In this document: positions 26,666-35,824 of the stretch, one piece after another
How the letters are laid out: the number at the start of each line of letters is the position of its first letter
Position numbering within the stretch: position 1 is the stretch's first letter
Notes under the pieces: generated by a model
Databases searched by the model: none
Seen by the model: the letters and a program-made list of their open reading frames with translations, nothing else
Told to the model about the DNA's origin: nothing
From: Novosphingobium piscinae
GTDB taxonomy: Bacteria > Pseudomonadota > Alphaproteobacteria > Sphingomonadales > Sphingomonadaceae
Assembly: GCF_014230355.1 (NCBI RefSeq)
Contig: NZ_JACLAX010000006.1
Span: 148,450 to 212,449 of the forward strand
Reading direction: 5' to 3'
Length of the DNA: 64,000 nucleotides
Position numbers and translations under genes: made by a program

Positions 26666-27794
26666 GGCCGCCGCCCCCGGCCGCTATGCCGCTTGGCCGC
26701 GCGGCGCGGCCCGCGCGCTGCTGGCCGGGCTGCTGGTCCTGCTGGTTGCCGCCGCACTCGTCCCGATCCGCGCCGGCGAGGGCGATGCGGTTCCGCCCAG
26801 CCTGACCAGCGCCGGTCCGGCGCGCGAGCGCGATGCCGATCTGCTGCTCTACGATCATGTCATCGCCCGGCTGCGCCACGGCGAGGGCTACTACGCCGTG
26901 GTGGCGCAGGAGCACCGCCGGCACCACTACCCGCTGCGCCCGGGCTTCGCCGTGCGGCTCCCCACCCTGGCCAAGGCCGAGGCGCTGCTGCCGCCGGGGG
27001 CGCTGATCCCGCTCTCGGTCCTGCTGCTCGGGGCCGTCCTGCTCGCCTGGTGGCGCCGGCTGGCGACCGAGCCGGAGGCGCTTCCGCTGCGCACCCTGGC
27101 GCTCGCCGCCCTGTTCTTCGGCGCCTCGATCGGCACGATCCGATACTTTTTCGTCCTGCACGAACTGTGGGCCGGGCAGTTGCTCGCCCTGTCCTTCGCG
27201 CTGCACCGGCCGGGACAGCGGCGCGGCGAGCCCGGGCGGTGGCTGGGCGCGTGGTGCGCGGCCGCGGCGGCGCTGGCGATCCGCGAGCACGCGCTGCCCT
27301 TCGTCCTGCTGATGGGCGCCTATGCCGCCTGGCATCGCCGCTGGCGCGAGGCGGCCGCCTGGGCCCTGCTCGCCGCGCTGTTCTGCGCCGCGCTGGCCTG
27401 GCATCTCCACACTGTCGCGGCGCTGCTGCGTCCGGACGATCCGGCCTCGGCCTCGTGGATCACGGTGCGCGGCCTGACCGGCTGGCTGTCGATGATCATC
27501 CTGTCGGGCAACCTGCGCTGGCTGCCGCACGAGCTGGCCGGACCGCTGGTGGTGCTCGCCCTGTTCGGCTGGTCGGCCTGGCGCAGCGCCGCCGGAGTGT
27601 TCGGCAGTCTGCTGCTGGCCGGCTATGCCGTGCTGTTCATGATCGCCGGGCGCGGCGACAACTTCTACTGGGGCATGATGGTCGGCGCGGTCCTGCCGAT
27701 GGGTCTGGCCTTCGTGCCGCAGGGCCTGGCCGGGCTGTGGCGGGCGGCGGGCGGCACAAAGACGATTGTGTCCGGGGACGTGGCGGTGCAGTGA
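26658..27794 (+). CDS. Polytopic membrane protein, paralogue 2 (GT-C-like)
   Basis: 378 residues from ATG 26658, overlapping the first paralogue by 8 bases. About nine membrane helices. First-loop acidic motif ERDADLLLYDHVIARLRHGEGYY, then EHRRHHYPLRPGFAVRLPTLA; mid-protein LHELWAGQLLALSFALHRP matches LHEVWAAQLMALSFVLHRP of the upstream copy; C-terminal GRGDNFYWGMMVG matches GRDNNFYWG. The two therefore descend from a tandem duplication. Both sit within the otherwise conserved ubiB-coaBC block. Function not recognised. Confidence 0.75.
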   Translation: MPEAAAPGRYAAWPRGAARALLAGLLVLLVAAALVPIRAGEGDAVPPSLTSAGPARERDADLLLYDHVIARLRHGEGYYAVVAQEHRRHHYPLRPGFAVRLPTLAKAEALLPPGALIPLSVLLLGAVLLAWWRRLATEPEALPLRTLALAALFFGASIGTIRYFFVLHELWAGQLLALSFALHRPGQRRGEPGRWLGAWCAAAAALAIREHALPFVLLMGAYAAWHRRWREAAAWALLAALFCAALAWHLHTVAALLRPDDPASASWITVRGLTGWLSMIILSGNLRWLPHELAGPLVVLALFGWSAWRSAAGVFGSLLLAGYAVLFMIAGRGDNFYWGMMVGAVLPMGLAFVPQGLAGLWRAAGGTKTIVSGDVAVQ

Positions 27795-27801
27795 GACGGC
27801 G

Positions 27802-29334
27802 ATGGCCGGACCTCGCATTCTCCTGATCGTCGGCGGCGGCATCGCGGCCTACAAGGCCTGCGAGCTGGTGCGCCTGATCCGCCGTGGTGGCGGATCGGTC
27901 ACCTGCGTGCTGACCGAGGGCGGGGCCCGGTTCGTCACCCCGATGGCCCTGGCCGCCCTGTCCGAGAACCCGGTCCATACCACGCTGTGGGATCTCAAGA
28001 ACGAAGTCGAGATGGGCCACATCCAGCTCTCGCGCCAGGCCGATCTGGTGGTGGTCTGTCCGGCCACGGCGAACATGCTGGCCAAGATGGCGCACGGCAT
28101 TGCCGACGATCTCGCCACGACGCTGCTGCTCGCCACCGACAAGCCGGTGATGGCAGTCCCGGCGATGAACGTGCGGATGTGGCAGCACGAGGCGACCCAG
28201 CGCAACGTGGCCGTGCTGCGCGACGCCGGGGTCTTCGTGATGGACCCGGACAATGGTGCCATGGCCTGCGGCGAGTTCGGCCCCGGCCGGCTGCCCGAAC
28301 CCGAGGCGATCTGGGCCCAGGTGGCGGACTGGTTCAGCGGTCCCGAGGCTCTGCCGATGCAGGATGGCGCGGGCTGGCTGCCCCCCGCGCCGAGCGTCCC
28401 GGAGGTGTCCGACCTCTCCGGCTTCGCGCCGCTCGAGACCGCTGAGGACAGCGGACTGGGCGGGCTCTCCGCCGGGCTGATCCGGCGCGATCCGTCCGGC
28501 GCCGCGCCCTTGCCGGCCGATCCGGTTCCCGCGGCGGCGGGTGCGATGGGCCTGCTGGTCCGCAAGGGCGGGGCGCGCGGCGCGCCCTCGACCGATCCCG
28601 GTGCGCTCGGCTCGCAGGACCTGCTTGCCGACCAGCCGGACTTCGCCGCCGAGGCCTTTGTTCCGCCCGAGGATGGTCCGCTGGCCGGTCGCCACGTGCT
28701 GGTCACCGCCGGACCGACGCACGAGCCGATCGACCCGGTGCGCTATATCGCCAACCGCTCGTCCGGGCGGCAGGGCTTCGCCATCGCCGCGGCGGCCGCG
28801 CGGCTGGGCGCGCGGGTGACGCTGGTGGCCGGTCCGGTCACCCTGCCGACTCCGCCGGGCGTGGCGCGGATCGATGTCGAATCCGCGCGCGACATGAACG
28901 CCGCGGTCCGCGCCGCATTGCCCGCCGACGTGGCGGTGATGGTGGCCGCCGTGGCCGACTGGCGCGCCAAGGATGTGGCCGGAACCAAGCTCAAGAAGCG
29001 CGGCTCGGCCCCACCGGTGCTCGTCCTGACCGAGAACCCGGACATCCTCGCCGGACTTGGTGCCGATCCGCACCTGCGGCCGCCGCTGCTGATCGGCTTC
29101 GCCGCTGAGACCGACGATGTGCTGCGCTATGCTGCGGACAAGCGCCGGCGCAAGGGTGCCGACTGGATCATCGCCAACGACGTTTCGGCCGACGAGGCTG
29201 GCGGCAGCGTGATGGGCGGGGCGGACAATACCGTGCACATCGTCACCGCCGACGGGGTGGAGCACCTGCCGACCATGCCCAAGGACCAGGTGGCCACGGC
29301 CATCGTAGAAAGGATCGCCGATGCACTCCGTTGA
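27802..29334 (+). CDS. coaBC: Bifunctional phosphopantothenoylcysteine decarboxylase/phosphopantothenate-cysteine ligase
   Basis: 510 residues. CoaC half: flavoprotein [22 protein letters not shown] (about 119) and the clamp [14 protein letters not shown] with Cys near 156. CoaB half from about 296: [30 protein letters not shown], then the lysine-rich KLKKR and AAETDD. Together they make 4'-phosphopantetheine from phosphopantothenate and cysteine for CoA. About 110 extra residues (roughly 175-290), proline/alanine/glycine-rich, separate the two halves; E. coli Dfp is about 406 residues. GATGG start; 14-base overlap with dut. Confidence 0.95.
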   Translation: MAGPRILLIVGGGIAAYKACELVRLIRRGGGSVTCVLTEGGARFVTPMALAALSENPVHTTLWDLKNEVEMGHIQLSRQADLVVVCPATANMLAKMAHGIADDLATTLLLATDKPVMAVPAMNVRMWQHEATQRNVAVLRDAGVFVMDPDNGAMACGEFGPGRLPEPEAIWAQVADWFSGPEALPMQDGAGWLPPAPSVPEVSDLSGFAPLETAEDSGLGGLSAGLIRRDPSGAAPLPADPVPAAAGAMGLLVRKGGARGAPSTDPGALGSQDLLADQPDFAAEAFVPPEDGPLAGRHVLVTAGPTHEPIDPVRYIANRSSGRQGFAIAAAAARLGARVTLVAGPVTLPTPPGVARIDVESARDMNAAVRAALPADVAVMVAAVADWRAKDVAGTKLKKRGSAPPVLVLTENPDILAGLGADPHLRPPLLIGFAAETDDVLRYAADKRRRKGADWIIANDVSADEAGGSVMGGADNTVHIVTADGVEHLPTMPKDQVATAIVERIADALR

Positions 29335-29791
29335 GACCGTGCCCGTCCGGGTGAAGCGCCTGCCGCATGGGGAGGGGCTGGCCCTGCCGGCCTATGCCAC
29401 GGCGGGAGCCGCCGGGATGGACGTGGTCTCGGCCGAGGACGTGACGATCGCCCCGGGCGCGCGGCATGCCGTGGCCACCGGGCTCGCCATGGCGATTCCC
29501 CACGGCTACGAGATCCAGGTGCGGCCCCGCTCGGGCCTCGCGCTCAAGCACGGCATTACCGTGCCGAACACGCCGGGGACGATCGATTCGGACTACCGCG
29601 GCGAGCTCAAGGTGATCCTGATCAACCACGGGCACGAGCCCTTCAAGATCGTGCGCGGCGATCGCGTGGCCCAGCTGGTGGTGGCGCCGGTGGTGCAGGG
29701 CGAATGGATCGAGGCGGACGATCTGGGCGAAACCGCGCGCGGCGCCGACGGCTTCGGCTCAACCGGCGGGGTCTCTTCGCTGGGCAGCTGA
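29321..29791 (+). CDS. dut: dUTP diphosphatase
   Basis: 156 residues, with the five trimeric dUTPase motifs: AGAAGMDV (1), [10 protein letters not shown] (2), [13 protein letters not shown] (3), [10 protein letters not shown] (4) and the C-terminal [10 protein letters not shown] (5). It hydrolyses dUTP to dUMP, keeping uracil out of DNA and feeding dTMP synthesis. Its start lies inside the coaBC end, the usual alphaproteobacterial pairing. Confidence 0.96.
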   Translation: MHSVETVPVRVKRLPHGEGLALPAYATAGAAGMDVVSAEDVTIAPGARHAVATGLAMAIPHGYEIQVRPRSGLALKHGITVPNTPGTIDSDYRGELKVILINHGHEPFKIVRGDRVAQLVVAPVVQGEWIEADDLGETARGADGFGSTGGVSSLGS

Positions 29792-29855
29792 CTGCGCGGC
29801 GCCGGAGAGGGTGTCACCGGCGTGACAGCGGCCCGGGCCTGTGCTGGGGCGGGCC

Positions 29856-29879
29856 GATCCCGGGCCGGAGCCCGGGATC
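29856..29879. terminator. Hairpin between dut and the DUF4136-like gene
   Basis: A perfect 10-base stem GATCCCGGGC / GCCCGGGATC with loop CGGA. It lies between the convergent stops of dut (29791) and the lipoprotein gene (29889). No T-run follows, so termination is likely but not certain. Confidence 0.5.
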
Positions 29880-29888
29880 GCGCGAAGA

Positions 29889-30593
29889 TCAGCCCTTCTT
29901 CTTTTCCGGAGCGACCGTGATGCGCACCGTCTCGCCCGAGCGGCCCGGGAAGTTGGTGAACATCGCCTCGACCAGGCTCGGCACCAGATAGGGCAGGCGA
30001 TTCGAGGTCGACACCGCTTCGGCCCGGCCCTCGAACAGGCGGGCATTGTCCGCGCGGCGCTCGATCTTCATCTCGATGCCGCTGGTGAACACGGTGTAGC
30101 TGTCGATCCCGCCGCCCAGCCACGGATCGTTCCAGCCGAAGCCCCAGCCACCCCAGGGTCCGAAGCGCGGATGGCCCCAGCCACCCCAGCCGCCCCAGCC
30201 GCCCCAGCCACCCCAGCCGCCCCAGCCACCCCAGAAGGGATCGCGGAATCCGACGCCGGTGGTGCGGATGCGTTCGCGGCCGCGGTCCACGCCGTAATCG
30301 AAGCGGACCAGCAGGTTCGCGGTTTCAGCACTGGCCGGGGTGTAGCCGAGCCTGCTCATCTGGGCTTCGACCAGGCGGGCGTACTGGGCAAATTCGAGAC
30401 CGCCGGCAAGCGCGGGGTCATCGGCGACCACGGCGAAGGTCTGCCCGGCGGGGGCGGGCAACTGCGACTGGAAGCGCTTCACGTTGGCGGTCAGGCTGGG
30501 GGTGCAGGCTGCAAGGCTGGCCAGAACCAGCGGGATCGCGGCCAGCCTGAGGCTGCGGCGAAGTGCGGAGAACTCGATATTCTTGCGAGACAT
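29889..30593 (-). CDS. DUF4136-type lipoprotein with WGG repeat
   Basis: 234 residues. Signal and lipobox: LAAIPLVLASLAAC with Cys at about 29. After a PSLTANVKRF...AGQTFAV lead, the DUF4136-style body includes ALAGGLEFAQYARLVEAQMSRLGY. In the middle stands a block of six GGW-like units (WGGWGGWGGWGGWGG), encoded by a 9-base CCCCAGCCR tandem repeat at about 30175-30232. The C-terminal part is VPSLVEAMFTNFPGRSGETV. The start at 30593 gives MSRKNIEFSALRRSL; an in-frame ATG at 30659 would delay the signal sequence. Function unknown; attached to the outer or inner membrane. Confidence 0.8.
   Translation of the reverse strand: MSRKNIEFSALRRSLRLAAIPLVLASLAACTPSLTANVKRFQSQLPAPAGQTFAVVADDPALAGGLEFAQYARLVEAQMSRLGYTPASAETANLLVRFDYGVDRGRERIRTTGVGFRDPFWGGWGGWGGWGGWGGWGGWGHPRFGPWGGWGFGWNDPWLGGGIDSYTVFTSGIEMKIERRADNARLFEGRAEAVSTSNRLPYLVPSLVEAMFTNFPGRSGETVRITVAPEKKKG
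30175..30232. repeat. Tandem 9-base repeat coding for WGG units
   Basis: Several near-identical copies of CCCCAGCCR read on the plus strand, in frame with the lipoprotein gene on the minus strand and giving alternating Gly-Gly-Trp. Boundaries are approximate. Repeats of this sort expand and contract by slippage. Confidence 0.75.
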
Positions 30594-30741
30594 CCCTTGA
30601 TACTCCGAATGGACGCGCACTGCCGGGCAGCCCCACCCTGTTCCATGCAGCGCGTGCAACTCTGTGCCCTATCCTGCGGGCGCTGAACAGCGCTTGAATG
30701 GGCAGGTTCGAAGCGAGGCCCGGCGGCGCCGGACCGTTGGC

Positions 30742-31530
30742 TCAATCGGGGCGCGCGGCTTCGCTCTCAGGCGGCTTGGAGAAGTCGAAGCGGATCCGCA
30801 CCCAGGTGCCGACCAGGGCCTTGCCGCTCGAGCGCGGCGGCCGCACGAGGAACTGCCACGCGGCCTGGCGGATGCCTCGGGCCAGTCCCGAGCCGGGCGG
30901 ATACTCGCCCATCTCCTGGCAGTCCTCGACGTGGAAGCGGTCGATCGTGCGGCAGGCGATCATCGCCCAGCTGCCCGGCATGTTCGCGCCGCGCGGGATG
31001 TAGGGGGCCATCTCGGCGCGGGTAGGCTCGCGCACCCATTCGGCGGCGTAGAGGCGCGCGCCGCCCGGACCATCGCCACCACCGGCCGCCTCGGCGCCGC
31101 CCTCGGCCGGGCCCGCCGGTCCGGCGGCCGGACCGCGGCGGGCCATGCGGCTGATGTCGGCAGCGGCCATCTGGTCGCGGGTGAGCGGAATCAGGTTGAG
31201 CGCGGGGAGCGGCGATTCGGTCGGCTGGGGCTGGGGCGGGGTCGGCACCGGGGTGGTGGCCGTGGCCGCCTGGACCTTCTGCGGTGCCGCCTGACGCCGC
31301 TGACGCGGCTGGTCCGTGTCGCGGCTGGTGACGTCGACGGCGACCAGCCGGGTGCCATTGCCGGGTTTGCTTCCGTCCAGCGCGCCCATCCGCACCAGCA
31401 CCAGCCCGAACAACAGGCAGATCGCCAACGAGAGCACGGCCGACACCGCCCGTTCGCCGCGACTCGGTCCGTAGGACGCAGCGCGCATGGGGAGCCGCAG
31501 GGGCAGGGTGGGCGGCATGGTGGGCGGCAT
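30742..31530 (-). CDS. Inner-membrane-anchored protein with TonB-like C-terminal domain
   Basis: 262 residues from ATG 31530, with weak AGGTGA upstream. Membrane helix at about 28-48 (AVSAVLSLAICLLFGLVLVRM), then a long proline/alanine/glycine-rich periplasmic stretch (about 60-160), ending in a folded domain, PGSWAMIACRTIDRFHVEDCQEMGEYPPGSGLARGIRQAAWQFLVRPP..GTWVRIRFDFS, that looks like a TonB C-terminal/energy-transducer relative. No ExbB/ExbD genes are near. A start at 31518 or 31488 would shorten only the first 15 residues. Exact role unknown. Confidence 0.7.
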   Translation of the reverse strand: MPPTMPPTLPLRLPMRAASYGPSRGERAVSAVLSLAICLLFGLVLVRMGALDGSKPGNGTRLVAVDVTSRDTDQPRQRRQAAPQKVQAATATTPVPTPPQPQPTESPLPALNLIPLTRDQMAAADISRMARRGPAAGPAGPAEGGAEAAGGGDGPGGARLYAAEWVREPTRAEMAPYIPRGANMPGSWAMIACRTIDRFHVEDCQEMGEYPPGSGLARGIRQAAWQFLVRPPRSSGKALVGTWVRIRFDFSKPPESEAARPD

Positions 31531-31576
31531 GGCGCGGGTCACCTGCCGCGGGGCGGCTGTACCGTTGCTGACCGGC

Positions 31577-32596
31577 TCAGCCGCGCACGAGGCCGAGCGC
31601 GGCATAGGCGCGCTCGAGCGTCGGCACGGCGAGCGCCCGGGCCCGCGAGGCGCCCCGGGCGAGGATCGCGTCGAGCGCGGCGCGGTCCTCGCGCAGCGCG
31701 ATGAAGCGGGCGTTGATCGGCGCCAGCCGGTCAACCAGCAATTCGCCCAGCGCGGGCTTGAACTTGCCGAAACCTTCGCCGCCGAACTGGCCGAGCACCG
31801 CATCGACCGAGGTCCCCGCCATGGCCGCATAGATGCCCACCAGATTGGCCGCCTCGGGCCGGCCTTCCAACCCGGCCTTGGCGGCGGGGAGCGGTTCGGG
31901 ATCGGTCTTGGCCTTGCGGATCTTGGCCATGATCGTGTCGGCATCGTCGGTCAGGTTGATCCGGCTCATGTCCGATGGATCGGACTTGCTCATCTTGGCG
32001 GACCCGTCGCGCAGGCTCATGATCCGCGCCGCCTCGGGCGGGATGATCGGATCAGGCTGGGTGAAGACCGGTGCCGCCTCGGTTGCGAAATCGTTGTTGA
32101 ACTTCTGCGCGATGTCGCGCGCCAGCTCGAGATGCTGCTTCTGGTCCTCGCCCACGGGGACGTGGGTGGCCTGGTAGAGCAGCACGTCGGCGGCCTGCAG
32201 CACCGGATAGGTGAACAGGGCGACGCTGGCGCCCTCGCGGTTCTTGCCGGCCTTGTCCTTCCACTGCGTCATGCGGTTGAGCCAGCCCATCCGCGCGGTG
32301 CCGTTGAGCAGCCACTGCAGCTCGGCGTGCTGCGGCACCTGCGCCTGGTTGAACAGGATCGAGCGTTCGGGATCGATCCCGCAGGCGACCAGCGCGGCGA
32401 CCATCTCGCGCGTGTTGGCGGCCAGGTCGGCCGGCACGTGCGGCATCGAGATCGCGTGGAGATCGGCCAGGAAATAGAGGCATTCATGGCCCTGCGCGGT
32501 GAACTCGTCCTGCATCCGCACCCAGTTGCGGATCGCCCCCAGATAATTGCCGAGGTGGAGATTGCCGGTGGGCTGGATGCCGGAAACGATGCGCAT
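31577..32596 (-). CDS. trpS: Tryptophanyl-tRNA synthetase
   Basis: 339 residues. Class I signatures: the HIGH-like [10 protein letters not shown] at 11-20 and KMSKS at 201-205. Substrate and specificity region: [51 protein letters not shown]. It charges tRNA-Trp. It starts 8 bases after the stop of murJ on the same strand, so the two are likely co-transcribed. Confidence 0.96.
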   Translation of the reverse strand: MRIVSGIQPTGNLHLGNYLGAIRNWVRMQDEFTAQGHECLYFLADLHAISMPHVPADLAANTREMVAALVACGIDPERSILFNQAQVPQHAELQWLLNGTARMGWLNRMTQWKDKAGKNREGASVALFTYPVLQAADVLLYQATHVPVGEDQKQHLELARDIAQKFNNDFATEAAPVFTQPDPIIPPEAARIMSLRDGSAKMSKSDPSDMSRINLTDDADTIMAKIRKAKTDPEPLPAAKAGLEGRPEAANLVGIYAAMAGTSVDAVLGQFGGEGFGKFKPALGELLVDRLAPINARFIALREDRAALDAILARGASRARALAVPTLERAYAALGLVRG

Positions 32597-32604
32597 GGAT
32601 ACTC

Positions 32605-34179
32605 TCAGGACGAGGGGCGGCGCCGCCGCAGGAGAAGCGAGAGGTCGTCGCGCGAGAAGGCTCCCGAGACGACCGTGGCGAGCCCATAGACCAGCATCCC
32701 GGCCGAGACCAGCACGGTCAGCGCGGCAAAGCGGACCGGCCAGGTGCCGTGGACATAGGGCATGAGCAGGCCCTGGGTGGCCCACAGCACCGCGCCCATC
32801 GCCAGCGCCGCCAGCAGCAGGCGGGGCGCGCGGCGGCGCAGGCGGGCATCGGCGGCGAAGTGCCCGCGCCGCGCCAGCATGCGGTAGAGCAGCCCGACAT
32901 TGACGGTCGAGGCGATGGCCGTGGCCAGCGGCGGGCCCATGTGCTGCAGCGGCAGGATCAGCACGAGGTTGCCCACCAGGTTCACCAGCATCGAAAGCGT
33001 GGCGTAGCGCACCGGGGTTTTCGTGTCCTGGCGGGCATAGAACCCCGGGGTCAGCACCTTGACCAGCACGTAGCTGGGCAGGCCGACCGAGAAGGCGGCC
33101 AGCGCCTGGGCGGTGTAGTGGGTGTCCTGCGGGGTGAACTTGCCATAGCCGAACAGCGCTGCCGCGATCGGCTCGCCGCAGACCACCAGCGCCACCGTCG
33201 CGGGCAGGGTCAGGAACAGCGCCAGTTCCATGCCGCGGTTCTGCGTCTCGAGCGCGGCGGCTTCCTCGCCGCCGCCGAGCTGGCGCGAGATCGTTGGCAG
33301 CAGCACGGTGCCCAGGCCGATCCCGATCAGCCCGAGCGGTAGCTGGTTCAGCCGGTCGGCCATGTAGATATAGGTGACCGAGCCGTGGGCCAGCAGCGAG
33401 GCGGCCAGCGCGGTCGAGATCAGCAGGTTGATCTGCACCGCGCCGGCCCCGGCCGCCGCCGGCCAGATCAGCGCGAGCAGGCGCCTCACCTCGGGGGTCA
33501 GGCGCGGTCGCCGCAGCCGGATGCGCACCCCGTTGCGGCGGCAGGCCCAGGCCAGCCACAGCAGCTGGAGCAGGCCGGACACCGAGACCGCGATCGCCTG
33601 GATCCGCGCGGTCTGCAGCGGATCGGCCGTGTGGAACAGCAGCAGTGCCGCGATCAGCGTCAGGTTGAGCAGGATCGGCGCGGCGGCATTGACCCAGAAC
33701 TTGTGCAGCGAATTGAGGATGCCGCCGAACAGCGAGACCACGCTGATCAACATCAGGTAGGGGATCGTGTAGCGCGACAGCTCGACCGCGAATGCGAACT
33801 GCGCCTCGCTCACCCCGTTGAAGCGGCCCGACAGGACCAGGGTGACCGGCCAGGCGAAGACCTCGAGCAGCACGGTCATCGCCAGCAGCACCGGCAGCAG
33901 CACGGCCAGCGCCTGTTCGGCGAAGGTCAGGCCCTCGGGCAGCCCCCGGCCTGCGGGATCGGCCACCTTCTGGTTGAACAGCGGGACGAAGGCCGAGGCG
34001 AAGGCGCCTTCGGCGAACAGCGCGCGGAACATGTTGGGCAGCCGGAAGGCGACGAGAAAGGCGTCCGAGGCGAAGCCCGCGCCGACATAGCGCGCGAACA
34101 GGCTGTCGCGCAGCAGGCCGAGCACGCGGCTGAGCAGGGTCAGTCCGCCGATCGTGCCGGTGGCCTTGAGCAGGTTCAT
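32605..34179 (-). CDS. murJ: Lipid II flippase MurJ
   Basis: 524 residues, about 14 membrane helices (MOP superfamily). Conserved beginnings [28 protein letters not shown], then [29 protein letters not shown]. The charged residues in the central cavity are in that RLPNMFR stretch. It flips lipid II to the periplasm for peptidoglycan synthesis. Closely spaced before trpS. Confidence 0.96.
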   Translation of the reverse strand: MNLLKATGTIGGLTLLSRVLGLLRDSLFARYVGAGFASDAFLVAFRLPNMFRALFAEGAFASAFVPLFNQKVADPAGRGLPEGLTFAEQALAVLLPVLLAMTVLLEVFAWPVTLVLSGRFNGVSEAQFAFAVELSRYTIPYLMLISVVSLFGGILNSLHKFWVNAAAPILLNLTLIAALLLFHTADPLQTARIQAIAVSVSGLLQLLWLAWACRRNGVRIRLRRPRLTPEVRRLLALIWPAAAGAGAVQINLLISTALAASLLAHGSVTYIYMADRLNQLPLGLIGIGLGTVLLPTISRQLGGGEEAAALETQNRGMELALFLTLPATVALVVCGEPIAAALFGYGKFTPQDTHYTAQALAAFSVGLPSYVLVKVLTPGFYARQDTKTPVRYATLSMLVNLVGNLVLILPLQHMGPPLATAIASTVNVGLLYRMLARRGHFAADARLRRRAPRLLLAALAMGAVLWATQGLLMPYVHGTWPVRFAALTVLVSAGMLVYGLATVVSGAFSRDDLSLLLRRRRPSS

Positions 34180-34225
34180 GGGTTGAGCCGTGTCATGGTC
34201 CGGCCCCGATCAGCCCTTGTCCCGA

Positions 34226-34310
34226 CCCCGCTCGTGCTGAGCCTGTCGCAGCACGCGCCCAACGGCAGGGGCTGGGCGCGTGGCCTTCGACAAGCTCAGG
34301 CTGAGCGGGT
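34226..34310. repeat. Inverted repeat, family A, second copy
   Basis: Left arm from 34227 (CCCGCTCGTGCTGAGCCTGTCG) pairs imperfectly with the right arm ending 34310 (CGACAAGCTCAGGCTGAGCGGGT); 4 mismatches in 22. The same words occur at 6154-6302. It lies between murJ (minus) and secB (minus). Confidence 0.75.
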
Positions 34311-34343
34311 GAGGGTGCAAGACCCTGGTCAATCAGTCGGGGA

Positions 34344-34862
34344 TCAGGCGTTGCCGGCCGGTTCGGCCTCGGCGGTCTGCTGCGCCTGGGCCAGCTGCTG
34401 CAGGTAGAGCCCGTTGAAGTCGATCGGCTCGAGCATGACCGGCGGATAGCCGGCATCGCGCACGGCGTCCGCGACGATGCGGCGGGCGAAGGGGAACAGG
34501 ATGCGCGGCGCTTCGGCATAGGTGAAGGCGTGCATCTGCTCGGGCGGCAGCCCGCGCATGCCGATCAGGCCGGCATAGCTCAGCTCGACGATATAGGCGG
34601 TGCCGCCCTGGCTCTTGGCGCTCATGTTGATCTTGAGCTCGACCTCGTGGACCTCGGCATCGAGCGGGGTCGACTGGATGTTGAACTGAACGTCGAGCTG
34701 CGGGGCGTCCTGCCACTGGTACGACTGCGGCGCATTGGGGTTCTCGACCGAGAGATCCTTGACGTACTGCGAGATGATTCCCGCGGCCGGACCGGTGTCC
34801 TCGCCGTTGGGAACGGGGCCGTCGAGGTTGAGATCGGAGATGATGTTGCCTTCGTCGGCCAT
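34344..34862 (-). CDS. secB: Protein-export chaperone SecB
   Basis: 172 residues. SecB core SQYVKDLSVENPNAPQSYQW..FNIQSTPLD..VELKINMSAKS and IVELSYAGLIGMRGLPPEQMHAFTYAEAPRILFPFARRIVADAVRDAGYPPVMLEPIDFNGLY. It is the tetrameric chaperone that keeps preproteins unfolded and delivers them to SecA. Alanine/glutamate tail at the end. ATG 34862 matches the family start (MADEGNII..); an earlier in-frame start (34910) would add a proline/basic leader. Divergent from the Tim44-like gene, a widespread alphaproteobacterial layout. Confidence 0.96.
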   Translation of the reverse strand: MADEGNIISDLNLDGPVPNGEDTGPAAGIISQYVKDLSVENPNAPQSYQWQDAPQLDVQFNIQSTPLDAEVHEVELKINMSAKSQGGTAYIVELSYAGLIGMRGLPPEQMHAFTYAEAPRILFPFARRIVADAVRDAGYPPVMLEPIDFNGLYLQQLAQAQQTAEAEPAGNA

Positions 34863-35139
34863 GGGATCAGCTTTCTCTGGGTAGGAACGGAATGCCGGGG
34901 CGCCTAGCATCCCGCGTGGCGGGCGGCAATCTCCCGCGCAGCGCCGGCCTGCCCTCGCAAAGGTGGCGCCACCTGTCTTATCGGGTCATGGCCGCGTGGC
35001 CATCTGGCCGCGGCGTGACGGGAAAATTACCGTCTCGGCTTCCTCATGCGTTGTTCATTTGTCAAGTGTACCTATCTCGGGCACTATCAGTCCTTGCCGC
35101 GCCGCGCCCGGTGACGCGGCCGAACGAAAGTTGTGTGAC

Positions 35140-35817
35140 GTGACGGTTGAAGTCGTGATCCTCGCCATGATCGCAGCCTTCCTGGGCCTGCGCCTCTATG
35201 CCGTCCTGGGCCGTCGCGCCGAGCACGAGGAAGAGACGATCCAGGGCCGCTTCGATCCCGAGGCCGGAGCCCCGGCCGCGCCGCGCGCCGCCCCGGCCCG
35301 CCTGCCCGAACGGTCGGTTCCGCCCACCGCCCAGCAGCGCCCGCGCGAACTGCCCGGCGTGCTGCCGGTGGCCGAGCGCGGCCTGCGCGAGATCGCGGCG
35401 GCCGATCGCCGGTTTGACGCGCTGACCTTCCTGCAGGGCGCCCGCGGCGCCTATCGCATGACGCTCGAAGCGTTCTGGCGCGGCGACCGCGAGCAGCTCT
35501 CGCAGCTGTGCGACCGCGATGTCTACGAAGGCTTCACCGCTGCCATCGCCGCGCGTGAGGCCGCCGGCGAAACGCTGGACAACCGCCTGGTGCGGATCGA
35601 GGACGCGACGATCGTCGACGCCAGCCTCGACGGCACGATGGCCCGCGTCACGGTCCGCTTTACCGCCGACATCGCCGCCGTCACCCGCGATGCCGCCGGG
35701 ACCATGGTTGCCGGTTCGCTCGATGACGCGATCGAGGCGCGCGACCTGTGGACGTTCAGCCGCGACGTGACCGCCGCCGGCCCCGACTGGCTGCTCGACG
35801 AGACCGACGAGGCCTGA
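35140..35817 (+). CDS. Tim44/TimA family putative adaptor protein
   Basis: 225 residues from GTG 35140 (GTG ACG GTT GAA). N-terminal hydrophobic anchor (VTVEVVILAMIAAFLGLRLY), a proline/alanine-rich linker (45-70), then a Tim44-like domain (about 75-225): FLQGARGAYRMTLEAFWRGDREQLSQLCDRDVYEGF, DNRLVRIEDATIVDASL, RDLWTFSRD. In alphaproteobacteria this protein sits between secB and mltA; it may act as an adaptor at the inner membrane. Overlaps nothing; mltA starts 7 bases later. Confidence 0.9.
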   Translation: MTVEVVILAMIAAFLGLRLYAVLGRRAEHEEETIQGRFDPEAGAPAAPRAAPARLPERSVPPTAQQRPRELPGVLPVAERGLREIAAADRRFDALTFLQGARGAYRMTLEAFWRGDREQLSQLCDRDVYEGFTAAIAAREAAGETLDNRLVRIEDATIVDASLDGTMARVTVRFTADIAAVTRDAAGTMVAGSLDDAIEARDLWTFSRDVTAAGPDWLLDETDEA

Positions 35818-35824
35818 AACCCGC

